This document shows, piece by piece, positions 1-8,623 of a stretch of DNA of 64,000 bases (position 1 is its first letter; each line of letters opens with the position of its first letter). Under the pieces are notes generated by a model. It had not been told where the DNA came from, made no database searches, and was given only the letters and a program-made list of their open reading frames with translations. This stretch comes from Pedobacter soli (GTDB taxonomy: Bacteria > Bacteroidota > Bacteroidia > Sphingobacteriales > Sphingobacteriaceae): NCBI RefSeq assembly GCF_900101435.1, contig NZ_FMZH01000001.1, positions 248,001-312,000 of the forward strand. Direction: 5' to 3'. The position numbers and the translations under genes were made by a program.

Positions 1-716
1 GGATCAGGATGTGTTTCAATAAACAAACCGTCTGCACCAACAGCAATAGCCGCTTTGGCAATAGTTGAGATCAGTTCGGGCTTACCGCCGGTTACGCCAC
101 TGCTCTGGTTAGGTTGCTGTAAAGAGTGTGTACAATCCATCACCACAGGTACACCAAAACTTTGCATTTCGGGTAAACCACGGTAATCAACAATCAAATC
201 CTGGTAACCAAAGGTATTTCCGCGATCGGTTAAAATAACCTTATCATTTCCGGCTTCTTTAATTTTCTCCACAGCAAATTTCATTGAACCCGCCGATAAA
301 AACTGACCTTTTTTTACGTTAACTACTTTACCGGTTTGGGCAGCTGCAATTAACAAATCAGTTTGGCGGCACAAAAACGCAGGAATCTGCAATACATCTA
401 CGTAAGCAGCAGCCATTGCAGCCTCATCGCTTTCGTGAATATCGGTTACCGTTGGCACACCAAACTCGCGACCAACACGCTCAAGGATTCTTAAAGCTTT
501 TTCATCGCCGATACCAGTAAATGAACTGCCTTTACTCCTGTTGGCCTTGCGGTAAGAGCCTTTAAAAATATAAGGGATTTGAAGTTTATCGGTAATGGTA
601 ATAATCTTTTCGGCAATACGCATGGCAATTTCTTCGCCTTCAATAGCACACGGGCCAGCCATTAAAAAGAAATTTCCTGTATCGGTATTTTTAAGTTTAT
701 CTAAGTAGTTTATCAT
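1..716 (-). CDS. kdsA: 3-deoxy-8-phosphooctulonate synthase KdsA (3' end cut by window edge)
   Basis: KdsA condenses phosphoenolpyruvate with D-arabinose-5-phosphate to Kdo-8-phosphate, the committed step towards the Kdo of lipopolysaccharide, in the cytoplasm. I translated the minus strand by hand: it opens MINYLDKLKNTDTGNFFLMA and continues with AGPCAIEG near residue 20, IFKGSYRKANRSK near 50, a VGREFGVPTVTDIHE segment, VLQIPAFLCRQTDLL, and ends at the edge with GADGLFIETHPDP, all hallmarks of the family. About 238 codons are visible, so only a short C-terminal part is missing. KdsD, which makes the arabinose-5-phosphate substrate, lies 2.4 kb away beyond recQ. Identification is firm; the stop codon is outside the window. 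Confidence 0.96.
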   Translation of the reverse strand, partial: MINYLDKLKNTDTGNFFLMAGPCAIEGEEIAMRIAEKIITITDKLQIPYIFKGSYRKANRSKGSSFTGIGDEKALRILERVGREFGVPTVTDIHESDEAAMAAAYVDVLQIPAFLCRQTDLLIAAAQTGKVVNVKKGQFLSAGSMKFAVEKIKEAGNDKVILTDRGNTFGYQDLIVDYRGLPEMQSFGVPVVMDCTHSLQQPNQSSGVTGGKPELISTIAKAAIAVGADGLFIETHPD

Positions 717-719
717 TGT

Positions 720-868
720 TGAGATGTGAGACCTGAGATGTGAGACCTGAGAATGAGTTACTCATCTCTAATGTCTCATATTTCCAATCTAATTTTTAGT
801 ATTGAGATGTGAGAAATGAGATATTAGAATGAGTTTGTCTCAAATCTAATGTCTCACCTCTCATATCT
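720..868. repeat. Two tandem imperfect hairpin repeats between kdsA and recQ
   Basis: The gap holds two related units, about 720-786 and 803-868. Each starts with GAGATGTGAGA, passes AGAATGAGTT and closes with CTAATGTCTCA, so each unit can fold back on itself (TGAGAC against GTCTCA). The first unit has an extra internal duplication of GAGATGTGAGACCT. It looks like an intergenic repeat family; possible transcript-end roles are a guess. Confidence 0.6.
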
Positions 869-871
869 TGC

Positions 872-3061
872 TTAATTTCCTAATTCTGACATGAATTTAA
901 TGCGCATCAGCTGAATTTCTTCGCGCGTATAATCAGTTTCGCCAAGCTCGTTTAAGGCTTCGTCAATAGAATCGCTTTCAGCAGCCCTGAAATAATCGAA
1001 AACCTCGTCCTGTCTGTCATCATCAATCACTTCATCGATGAAATAGTTCAGGTTCAGCTTTGTTCCGGAGTTTACAATCGATTCTACTTCTTTCAATATT
1101 TCCTCGTAAGTAATGCCTTTTGAATCTGCAATATCTTCGAGGCCAATCTGGCGGTCGATATTTTGGATGATTGATACTTTCATCTGCGATTTATTGGCCT
1201 GGGTTTTAATAATCAGGTCGATAGGGCGCTCAATGTCGTTATCCTCCACATATTTTTTAATCAGTTCGATAAAAGGTGTACCAAATTTCATGGCTTTACC
1301 AGAGCCTACACCCGAAATCTGGCGCAATTCTTCCATGGTGATGGGATAGTGCGTGCACATTTCCTCTAACGATGGATCCTGGAAAACCACAAATGGAGGT
1401 ACATTTTTTTGCTTGGCGATTTTTTTTCGTAAATCTTTAAGCAGCGATAACAGATGCGTATCTAAAGCACCCGGGCCTTGTTTAACGTCATCATCATCAT
1501 CGTCGGCACCACTTTCAATCGGCTCATTTAAAATAAACTTCAGGCTGTAAGGATTAACAATAAAGTCTTTCCCTTGTCTGGTTAATTTTAATAAACCATA
1601 ATTATCGATATCCTTGTACAGGAAGTTATTTAAAACGGCCTGACGCACAATTGATTTCCACATCAACTCGCCATCTGCTTTCCCAATTCCAAATTCGGGC
1701 ACTTTACTGTGCTCGTAAGCAATGGTTTGGGCGGTTTCTAAACCTAAGAAAACATTTAGTAAATGCGCATCGTCAAACTTCTCTCCCGTTTTTTCGATGA
1801 ATTTTAAAAGCGTAGACAACTGATTTTCAGCATCGAACTGTTTTTTAGGCTTTTTGCAGTTATCGCACATGCAGTTACAGCCTGTTTCGTTAAAGTTTTC
1901 GCCAAAATAATGCAAAATCTGTTTACGGCGGCAAACGCCCGATTCGGCATAATCAATTACCTCTTTTAATATCTGTGTACCAATTTCCCTTTCAGAAACC
2001 GGTTTATCTTTCATAAACTTGGCCAGCTTATCTACATCTTTTTGCGAGTAAAAAGCGATACAAACCCCTTCGCCGCCATCACGTCCGGCCCTACCGGTTT
2101 CCTGGTAGTAACCTTCCATGCTCTTAGGCACATCGTGGTGGATTACAAAACGAACGTCAGGCTTATCTATTCCCATACCAAAGGCAATGGTCGCTACAAT
2201 TACCTCGGCATCTTCCATCAAAAACTTATCCTGCGTTTCGGCCCTTACTTTCGCATCCAGACCAGCATGATAAGGCAAGGCACTGATCCCATTCAAATTT
2301 AAAGCTTCGGCTACTTCCTCTACTTTTTTACGGCTCAGGCAATAAATAATCCCCGATTTACCCGGATTTGATTTGATGTATTTGATAATCTCTTTGGTAA
2401 TATCGCGCTTGGGACGGATCTCATAAAACAAGTTTGGCCTGTTAAATGACGATTTAAACAGCGTAGCTTCCGTCATCCCAAGGTTTTTCATAATATCCTG
2501 CTGTACTTTTGGCGTAGCAGTAGCAGTTAAAGCGATAATTGGAATATTATTGCCTAAACCTGCAATAACCTGCTTAATTTTACGGTACTCAGGCCTGAAA
2601 TCGTGCCCCCATTCAGAGATACAGTGTGCCTCATCTACCGCAACGAAAGAGATCTTAATCAGGTTTAAAAATTCAATATTATCTTGCTTCGCCAGCGATT
2701 CGGGCGCAACATACAATAATTTGGTCTGACCGCTTAAGAGATCAGATTTAACTTGCGTAATTTCAGATTTATTGAGAGATGAATTCAGAAAATGAGCGAT
2801 ACTGTCATTTCCACCAAAAGCCCGTAACTGGTCTACCTGGTTTTTCATTAAAGCAATTAACGGAGAAATCACAATTGCCGTTCCTTCGCTCATTAAAGCT
2901 GGTAACTGATAGCAAATCGACTTCCCTCCGCCTGTTGGCATAATCACAAATGTGTTATTGCCTTCTAAAATATTTGTTATGATCGACTCCTGATCACCCT
3001 TGAAATTGTCAAACCCGAAGAAATTTTGTAGGTTATCAAATAACGACTTTTTCACGTCCAT
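872..3061 (-). CDS. recQ: ATP-dependent DNA helicase RecQ
   Basis: RecQ unwinds DNA 3' to 5' in recombination and fork repair. In the 729-residue protein the Walker A motif TGGGKS is near residue 43-48, the Walker B box DEAH near 143-146 followed by CISEWGHDFRPEY, and motif VI QETGRAGRDG near 320. A zinc-binding RQC region follows, with cysteines in CRRKQILHYF and GCNCMCDNC, then a winged-helix and an HRDC domain (LLSLLKDLRKKIAKQKNVPP). An acidic DDDDDD stretch sits just before HRDC. The frame is open for 13 more codons upstream, but I chose the ATG at 3061 (MDVKKSLFDNLQNFFG) because family similarity begins there. Gene order suggests it is not co-transcribed functionally with kdsA. Confidence 0.95.
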   Translation of the reverse strand: MDVKKSLFDNLQNFFGFDNFKGDQESIITNILEGNNTFVIMPTGGGKSICYQLPALMSEGTAIVISPLIALMKNQVDQLRAFGGNDSIAHFLNSSLNKSEITQVKSDLLSGQTKLLYVAPESLAKQDNIEFLNLIKISFVAVDEAHCISEWGHDFRPEYRKIKQVIAGLGNNIPIIALTATATPKVQQDIMKNLGMTEATLFKSSFNRPNLFYEIRPKRDITKEIIKYIKSNPGKSGIIYCLSRKKVEEVAEALNLNGISALPYHAGLDAKVRAETQDKFLMEDAEVIVATIAFGMGIDKPDVRFVIHHDVPKSMEGYYQETGRAGRDGGEGVCIAFYSQKDVDKLAKFMKDKPVSEREIGTQILKEVIDYAESGVCRRKQILHYFGENFNETGCNCMCDNCKKPKKQFDAENQLSTLLKFIEKTGEKFDDAHLLNVFLGLETAQTIAYEHSKVPEFGIGKADGELMWKSIVRQAVLNNFLYKDIDNYGLLKLTRQGKDFIVNPYSLKFILNEPIESGADDDDDDVKQGPGALDTHLLSLLKDLRKKIAKQKNVPPFVVFQDPSLEEMCTHYPITMEELRQISGVGSGKAMKFGTPFIELIKKYVEDNDIERPIDLIIKTQANKSQMKVSIIQNIDRQIGLEDIADSKGITYEEILKEVESIVNSGTKLNLNYFIDEVIDDDRQDEVFDYFRAAESDSIDEALNELGETDYTREEIQLMRIKFMSELGN

Positions 3062-3152
3062 TTTGTGTAATAAAATATGCGATGCTATTTTTCTATCCAA
3101 AATAACATAATTTTACAAGAATTTCAAGTATTAACAGACAATTATTTTCTCT

Positions 3153-4121
3153 TTGAAAAGTAAAAAATCAATTATACAATCGGCTATAAGCACCCTGGAG
3201 CTCGAAGCAGCAGCAATAATGAATGTTGCCCGGAACATTAACGATGATTTCGAAAAAGTGATAACCAGTATTTTACACTGCAAGGGACGTGTAATTGTAA
3301 CCGGAATTGGCAAAAGCGCCATTATTGCCCAAAAAATTGTGGCTACTTTTAACTCAACCGGTACACCGGCCATATTTATGCATGCTGCCGATGCCATTCA
3401 CGGCGATCTGGGTATGATCCAGATAGACGATGTAATTATCTGCCTTTCCAAAAGCGGTAATACCCCCGAAATTAAAGTGCTTGTTCCTTTACTTAAAACC
3501 TCGGGCAATTTGTTAATTGGCATGGTTGGCGAATTGAGCTCCTTTCTCGCAGAACAGGCTGACCTGATTTTGAATACTGCTTTTGAAAAAGAAGCCTGTC
3601 CACATAACCTGGCTCCTACTACCAGTACCACTGCACAGTTGGCTTTGGGTGATGCCCTGGCTATTTGTTTGCTCGAATGCCGCGAATTTAACGAAGCCGA
3701 TTTCGCCAAATACCACCCGGGTGGATCGTTAGGTAAAAAACTTTATTTAAAAGCAAGAGACCTGGCCCTATCCAATGAAAAACCGTCTATTTCTCCTGCT
3801 GCTCCGGTAAAAGATGTACTGATTGAAATTAGTAAAAACCGTTTGGGTGCTGTGGCTGTTGTAGATAACAGTAATCATATACTTGGGGTAATTACTGACG
3901 GCGATATCAGGAGAATGTTGGAAAACAACAATACAATTGAGCATTTAAAGGCCGAAGATATTATGGGCAGAACACCTAAAAGCATCCAGCATGATGCTTT
4001 GGCTGTAGATGCCCTGGAGATTATCAAACAAAATAACATTACACAGTTGTTAGTTCTGGAACAAAACACTTACTTTGGCATCATCCATTTACACGACCTC
4101 CTAAACGAGGGGATAGTGTAA
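3153..4121 (+). CDS. kdsD: Arabinose-5-phosphate isomerase, KpsF/GutQ family
   Basis: The enzyme converts ribulose-5-phosphate to arabinose-5-phosphate, the substrate of KdsA. The 322-residue protein has an N-terminal SIS sugar-phosphate domain (about 35-170) with GIGKSAIIAQK, AADAIHGDLGM and SKSGNTPEI, then YHPGGSLGKKL, and two CBS domains (about 205-320). Length is normal for the family. The start is a TTG at 3153 (MKSKKS); no ATG exists close by in frame. It runs divergently from recQ with about 90 bases between start codons, and manC follows 14 bases after its stop, so the two probably form one envelope-sugar operon. The alternative GutQ role (glucitol metabolism) is unlikely because kdsA is nearby. 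Confidence 0.9.
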   Translation: MKSKKSIIQSAISTLELEAAAIMNVARNINDDFEKVITSILHCKGRVIVTGIGKSAIIAQKIVATFNSTGTPAIFMHAADAIHGDLGMIQIDDVIICLSKSGNTPEIKVLVPLLKTSGNLLIGMVGELSSFLAEQADLILNTAFEKEACPHNLAPTTSTTAQLALGDALAICLLECREFNEADFAKYHPGGSLGKKLYLKARDLALSNEKPSISPAAPVKDVLIEISKNRLGAVAVVDNSNHILGVITDGDIRRMLENNNTIEHLKAEDIMGRTPKSIQHDALAVDALEIIKQNNITQLLVLEQNTYFGIIHLHDLLNEGIV

Positions 4122-4135
4122 TTTTAAAACATAAA

Positions 4136-5227
4136 ATGAATAAAGATTATTATGCCTTAATTATGGCTGGCGGCGTAGGAAGCCGTTTTTGGCCGGTAAG
4201 CAGAACAGAATACCCTAAACAATTTATCGATTTCTTTGGCGTTGGTAAAACGCTGATACAGAGCACTTATGACAGGTTTTTAAAGATCTGTCCGCCTGAG
4301 AATATTTTTATTGTTACCAACGAAATTTATGTCGATTTGGTAAAAGAACAGCTGCCCCAATTAAGCGAAAACCAAATATTAGCAGAGCCTTTACTTAGAA
4401 ATACAGCTCCTTGTATTGCCTACGGAAGTTTAAAAATTGCGGAGTTAAATCCCAATTCAACCATTGTTGTTGCCCCTTCCGATCATACCATTGGTAATAT
4501 GGACGAGTTTGTCAGATCCATTGAACAATCGCTTGATGCAGCATCAAAAAACGACTGTCTGATTACTTTGGGCATTAAACCTAACCGTCCAGATACGGGA
4601 TATGGCTACATACAACATACTGATTACGTACTCAATACCGATACCGACCTGCATAAAGTTAAAACCTTTACAGAGAAACCCAACCTTGAACTGGCTAAAT
4701 CATTTATCCAGAGCGGTGATTTTTTATGGAACGCAGGGATTTTCATCTGGTCATCTAAAGCAATCCTAAAAGCTTTTGAAAAACATTTGCCTGATATGTA
4801 TGAAATATTTAATGTAGGCAGAGCAGAATTGAATACGGGAGGCGAAAAAGAATTTATCAATAATGCTTATTTCCAGTGTACCAATATCTCTATCGATTTT
4901 GGTATCATGGAAAAAGCAGAAAATGTCTATGTGCTTCCTGCCGATTTCGGCTGGTCGGATTTAGGCACCTGGGCTTCGATTTACGAAATGGCCGAAAAAG
5001 ATTATGTAGGTAATGCTGTAATCCCATCAGAGCAGGTAATTATGTTCGATTCTTCGAACTGCATGGTCAACGTACCTAAAGACAAACTGGTTATTTTACA
5101 GGGCCTGCACGATTATATTGTAGTAGAAAACAACAACATGCTAATGGTTTGCCCAAGAAACGAAGAGCAACGTGTTAAAGAATTTGTTGCCGAAGTGAAG
5201 TCGCGTTTCGGCAATAAGTTTATTTAA
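4136..5227 (+). CDS. manC: Mannose-1-phosphate guanylyltransferase
   Basis: It makes GDP-mannose from mannose-1-phosphate and GTP, feeding mannosyl, fucosyl or related groups into surface glycans. The 363-residue protein begins with the nucleotidyltransferase signature MAGGVGSRFWPVSRTEYPKQ at about residues 10-29. It carries VAPSDH near 118, FTEKP near 178, the sugar-site block GDFLWNAGIFIW near 194-205, and FGWSDLGTW near 267. It lacks the cupin isomerase half of the long bifunctional ManC enzymes, so it is monofunctional. It lies 14 bases after kdsD, probably in one transcript. The exact sugar could be tested, but the motif set is typical of mannose-specific enzymes. Confidence 0.9.
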   Translation: MNKDYYALIMAGGVGSRFWPVSRTEYPKQFIDFFGVGKTLIQSTYDRFLKICPPENIFIVTNEIYVDLVKEQLPQLSENQILAEPLLRNTAPCIAYGSLKIAELNPNSTIVVAPSDHTIGNMDEFVRSIEQSLDAASKNDCLITLGIKPNRPDTGYGYIQHTDYVLNTDTDLHKVKTFTEKPNLELAKSFIQSGDFLWNAGIFIWSSKAILKAFEKHLPDMYEIFNVGRAELNTGGEKEFINNAYFQCTNISIDFGIMEKAENVYVLPADFGWSDLGTWASIYEMAEKDYVGNAVIPSEQVIMFDSSNCMVNVPKDKLVILQGLHDYIVVENNNMLMVCPRNEEQRVKEFVAEVKSRFGNKFI

Positions 5228-5269
5228 AAGAGGTAAGATGTGAAAGTTAATATGGAAGATGTAAAGTAA

Positions 5270-5670
5270 ATCTGAACATCTTCCATATTAAGTAATTTTA
5301 TCATTAAGAAATTAAGCGCATTAAGGTTTTATTCAGCATGCACTCTCTATTGGTCATTGAAGTTTGAACATTGGTTATTTACCTTCATCCTCCCTTTTCC
5401 ATCTTCCATATTAAATCGCTTCACCATTAAGAAATTAAGCGCATTAGGGTTTAATTTATGATCCTGTCTAACGCGCTTGCCATTGAAAATTGGAATTTGG
5501 TTATTGGTTATTTACTTCCATCCTCCCTTTTCCATCTTTCATATTAAGTAATTTCATCATTAAGAAATTAAGTACATTAAGCTTTTTATTTATGATCCTT
5601 TTTAATGTATTCGCTTTTGGTCATTGAAGTTTGAACATTGGTTATTGATTATTGACCATCCCCTTACCTT
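5270..5670. repeat. Three degenerate tandem copies of a 120-135 bp intergenic repeat
   Basis: No gene is visible between manC and rlmB. Instead three copies of one unit follow each other. CATTAAGAAATTAAG occurs at about 5302, 5424 and 5558, each preceded by TTCCATATTAA or TTTCATATTAA and followed by a TTTATGATCC-like stretch and CATTGAA...TTGGTTATT. Copies 2 and 3 also share CATCCTCCCTTTTCCATC. The copies differ by substitutions and small indels, which suggests old duplication. No open frame or strong hairpin stands out. Confidence 0.7.
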
Positions 5671-6436
5671 AAATCGTTCTTTGTCTGATTGCTTCGTATA
5701 AAATTACCCCGGCAGCTACCGATACATTGAGCGATTCGATTTTACCAGCCATAGGTATTTTAGCCAGATGATCGGCTACCCTTAGCAAATCGTTCGAAAT
5801 TCCTTCATCTTCCGACCCCATTACAATTGCTGTTGGCATGGTGTAATCAGGCGCATAAATCATATCGTTAGTTTTTTCGGTGCAGGCAACTACCTGTAAG
5901 CCGCTATCCTGTAAAAACAAACAGGTTTTGTGCAGGTTGGCATGACGGCAAATGGGAATGCTAAATAAAGCACCTGCTGATGTTTTAATGGCATCGGCAT
6001 TAATCTGAGCTGCATTTTTTAGAGGCACAACAATGGCATGAACGCCTACACAGGCAGCCGTACGGGCAATCGCGCCCATGTTACGGACATCGGTCACACT
6101 ATCCAGCACCAGAACGAGCGGCACCTCTCCTTTTTCAAAAACAGCAGGTATTATGTCTTCAATATTTTGATAGGTAATAGGTGATATTACCGCAATAACT
6201 CCCTGGTGGTTTTTCTGCGACATCCGGTTCAGTTTCTCAATCGGAACTGAGTTTAGCGGAATTAAGGTATCTTTTAAAAGCGCCTTTAACTCTAAGAACA
6301 ATTCGCCACCCAAACCACGTTGCTGATAAATGGTTTCGATATCCCTGCCGGCTTTAACAGCCTCTATTACAGCCCTGATCCCAAATATAAACTCATTATT
6401 CTCTTTTGCGCGTTGCGGTCTTCTAAAATTATCCAT
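5669..6436 (-). CDS. rlmB: 23S rRNA 2'-O-ribose methyltransferase, RlmB/TrmH (SpoU) family
   Basis: The protein is a SPOUT-class methyltransferase predicted to methylate the ribose of G2251 (E. coli numbering) in 23S rRNA with S-adenosylmethionine. In 255 residues it has the N-terminal substrate-binding domain (NEFIFGIRAVIEAVKAG near 15-30, KNHQGVIAVISP near 75-86). The knotted catalytic domain follows, with motif 1 LDSVTDVRNMGAIARTA, motif 2 IVMGSEDEGIS and motif 3 IPMAGKIESLNVSVA. A TACTTTTG box on the minus strand at 6454-6461 may be its promoter. It stands alone, facing the repeat region. TrmH-type tRNA methylation is possible, but the N-terminal domain favours RlmB. Confidence 0.88.
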   Translation of the reverse strand: MDNFRRPQRAKENNEFIFGIRAVIEAVKAGRDIETIYQQRGLGGELFLELKALLKDTLIPLNSVPIEKLNRMSQKNHQGVIAVISPITYQNIEDIIPAVFEKGEVPLVLVLDSVTDVRNMGAIARTAACVGVHAIVVPLKNAAQINADAIKTSAGALFSIPICRHANLHKTCLFLQDSGLQVVACTEKTNDMIYAPDYTMPTAIVMGSEDEGISNDLLRVADHLAKIPMAGKIESLNVSVAAGVILYEAIRQRTI

Positions 6437-6624
6437 GTTTTGAAATTGTTAGGCAAAAGTATTCAAATAAAATCTTTTAGCCCTTATCTATATTATTCTT
6501 ATTCACATTTAATTGTTCAAAAAAAAATATCCCGGTAAAAAACCTCAAAAAAATCAATTTGATTATGCTTCAATTTGTTAACAAACAGTAACAACTAATT
6601 CGAGCAAGCCCGTCAAAATTTAAT

Positions 6625-6632
6625 TACTTTTG
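6625..6632 (+). promoter_or_regulatory. Putative -7 box TACTTTTG directly before dnaB
   Basis: TACTTTTG fits the Bacteroidota TAnnTTTG box and ends only four bases before the dnaB ATG at 6637. No clear TTTG lies 19-21 bases upstream. If this box is used, the transcript would start at or beside the start codon, giving a leaderless mRNA. Chance occurrence remains possible. Confidence 0.45.
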
Positions 6633-6636
6633 TGGA

Positions 6637-8199
6637 ATGAGTAACGATAACGAACAAGGCGGAAAAAACAGCTTCGCTGCCCGAAAGGCCAGACTAAGCA
6701 ACACCATTAGTGCACAGGGAAAAATCCCACCACAGGCTTTAGACCTGGAAGAAGCAGTTTTGGGGGCGCTTATGCTCGAAAAAGATGCCCTATCTGCGGT
6801 AATTGATGTTTTAAAACCTGATGTTTTTTACAACATTGCCCATCAGAAGATTTTTGAGGCGATTCATATTCTATTCCAGAAATCGAAACCGGTAGATATT
6901 TTAACCGTTACTTCAGAATTGCGCACCATGGGTGCCTTAGAAATTGTAGGTGGTGCCTATTATATTACGAGCTTAACCAACCGGGTAGCTTCGGCGGCAA
7001 ACATCGAATTTCATGCCCGTATCATTTCACAAAAATATATCCAGCGCGAGCTGATCAGAATATCTACTGAAATTATAACCAACGCTTACGAAGATACTAC
7101 CGATATTTTCGATTTGCTTGACCAGGCCGAAAAAGGACTTTTTGAAATTGCCCAAAACAACCTGCGTAGAGATACCCAGAAAATGGAAGATATCGTGAAG
7201 CAGTCGCTGGCATCGCTTGAAGAGCTAAGAACCAAAACTGATGGTTTAACAGGCGTACCAACTGGTTTTACAGGCTTAGACCGTATTACCGGTGGTTGGC
7301 AGAAACAGGATTTGGTAATTATCGCTGCCCGTCCGGCGATGGGAAAAACGGCATTCGTACTAACCTGTGCACGTAACGCCACGGTCGATTTTCAAAGACC
7401 TTGCGTGGTGTTCTCGCTCGAGATGTCGTCGGTACAGTTGGTTAACCGTCTTATTTCCGGAGAAGCCGAAATTGAGCAGGAAAAAATCAGAAAAGGAAAT
7501 TTACAGGAATGGGAATGGCAACAGCTACACAGCAAAATTGGCCGTTTAACTGAGGCTCCCCTGTTAATTGATGATACACCGGCACTAAATATTTTTGAGT
7601 TCAGGGCCAAATGCCGGAGGCTAAAATCACAATACGATATTCAATTGGTAATTGTCGATTACTTGCAGTTAATGCATGGTAAAGGCGAAGGTAAAGGTGG
7701 TGGTAACCGTGAGCAGGAAATTGGTAGTATATCAAGGGCCTTAAAATCGGTAGCTAAAGAGCTCGATGTACCTGTACTGGCGCTATCGCAATTGAGTCGT
7801 GCGGTAGAGAGCAGACCAGGTTTACAAGGAAAAAGGCCAATGTTATCCGATTTACGTGAATCGGGATCAATTGAGCAGGATGCGGATATGGTATTGTTCT
7901 TATACCGTCCTGAATATTATGGTATTACCGAAGATGAGCAAGGCAGATCGCAGGCGGGTATTGGTGAGGTAATTATAGCCAAACACCGTAACGGTGAAAC
8001 CGGTATTGTACCACTTAAATTCGTTGGTAAGTTTGTTAAATTCCAGGATCTGGAAGATGATTTTGATGCACCACCAAGTTCTTTTGCAGCCGATCCATCA
8101 GCAGGAATGTATCCATCGCAGGATTTTGAAAAGCAAAGCAATGTGATAATCCGTCCTTCAAAAATGGATGATTACAGTGATGATGATCCACCGTTTTAA
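6637..8199 (+). CDS. dnaB: Replicative DNA helicase DnaB
   Basis: DnaB is the hexameric 5'-3' helicase that drives replication forks. The 520-residue protein has the N-terminal helical domain (IPPQALDLEEAVLGALML near 31-48). The RecA-like motor follows, with TGVPTGFTGLDRITGGWQ near 205, Walker A ARPAMGKTAF near 231-240, Walker B LVIVDYLQLMHG near 336-347, ALSQLSRAVE, and DLRESGSIEQDADMV near 400-415. No intein interrupts it. The acidic tail DDYSDDDPPF is common in this phylum. No other replication gene is nearby, and rlmB diverges from it across about 200 AT-rich bases. Confidence 0.97.
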   Translation: MSNDNEQGGKNSFAARKARLSNTISAQGKIPPQALDLEEAVLGALMLEKDALSAVIDVLKPDVFYNIAHQKIFEAIHILFQKSKPVDILTVTSELRTMGALEIVGGAYYITSLTNRVASAANIEFHARIISQKYIQRELIRISTEIITNAYEDTTDIFDLLDQAEKGLFEIAQNNLRRDTQKMEDIVKQSLASLEELRTKTDGLTGVPTGFTGLDRITGGWQKQDLVIIAARPAMGKTAFVLTCARNATVDFQRPCVVFSLEMSSVQLVNRLISGEAEIEQEKIRKGNLQEWEWQQLHSKIGRLTEAPLLIDDTPALNIFEFRAKCRRLKSQYDIQLVIVDYLQLMHGKGEGKGGGNREQEIGSISRALKSVAKELDVPVLALSQLSRAVESRPGLQGKRPMLSDLRESGSIEQDADMVLFLYRPEYYGITEDEQGRSQAGIGEVIIAKHRNGETGIVPLKFVGKFVKFQDLEDDFDAPPSSFAADPSAGMYPSQDFEKQSNVIIRPSKMDDYSDDDPPF

Positions 8200-8623
8200 T
8201 AATCACTGGGTATCCCGGGCCTCCCAGTGAATCCTATTGTGTGTACACTTTTTTGCAATTCCTTTTACAGTATCGTCATTGCCAGCTTGATCCGATAGCT
8301 ATCGGATGGCAATCTTAATGCAATAGCGAAACATACTTAAGGCTAGGAGACTCCTAAAGGTGTTCAATCCCGATTTCCCATCGGAATTGGAGCGCCAACA
8401 TACCTAAAGCGCACTGTCAGTCCTGCAATGCCTTTTACGAAATCCTGTATGCATCAAAAAACAGCGAGTCCAATCACAGGATAAAAATCAAGACAAGTAA
8501 TCAAAGGGCCTTCAACAATGTTTGAGCAGGTCCTTCGACAAGCTCAGGATGACAATTCAATCTTTAGATATAATTATATCTTCAGCCTATATCATTTGAG
8601 GCTATTATTAACCTTAAGAACTA
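8200..8623. repeat. Gene-free stretch with REP-like palindromes
   Basis: I see no gene in these 424 bases between the convergent dnaB and chrA. It holds the 18-base palindrome ATCCGATAGCTATCGGAT at 8290-8307, framed by TTGCCA and GGCAA so that a longer hairpin forms. It also holds CCTTCGACAAGCTCAGGATG at about 8531-8550, a motif that recurs between genes in many Bacteroidota. The same 18-base palindrome occurs again at 15548-15565. These look like dispersed intergenic repeats, perhaps also helping transcript ends. Confidence 0.6.
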
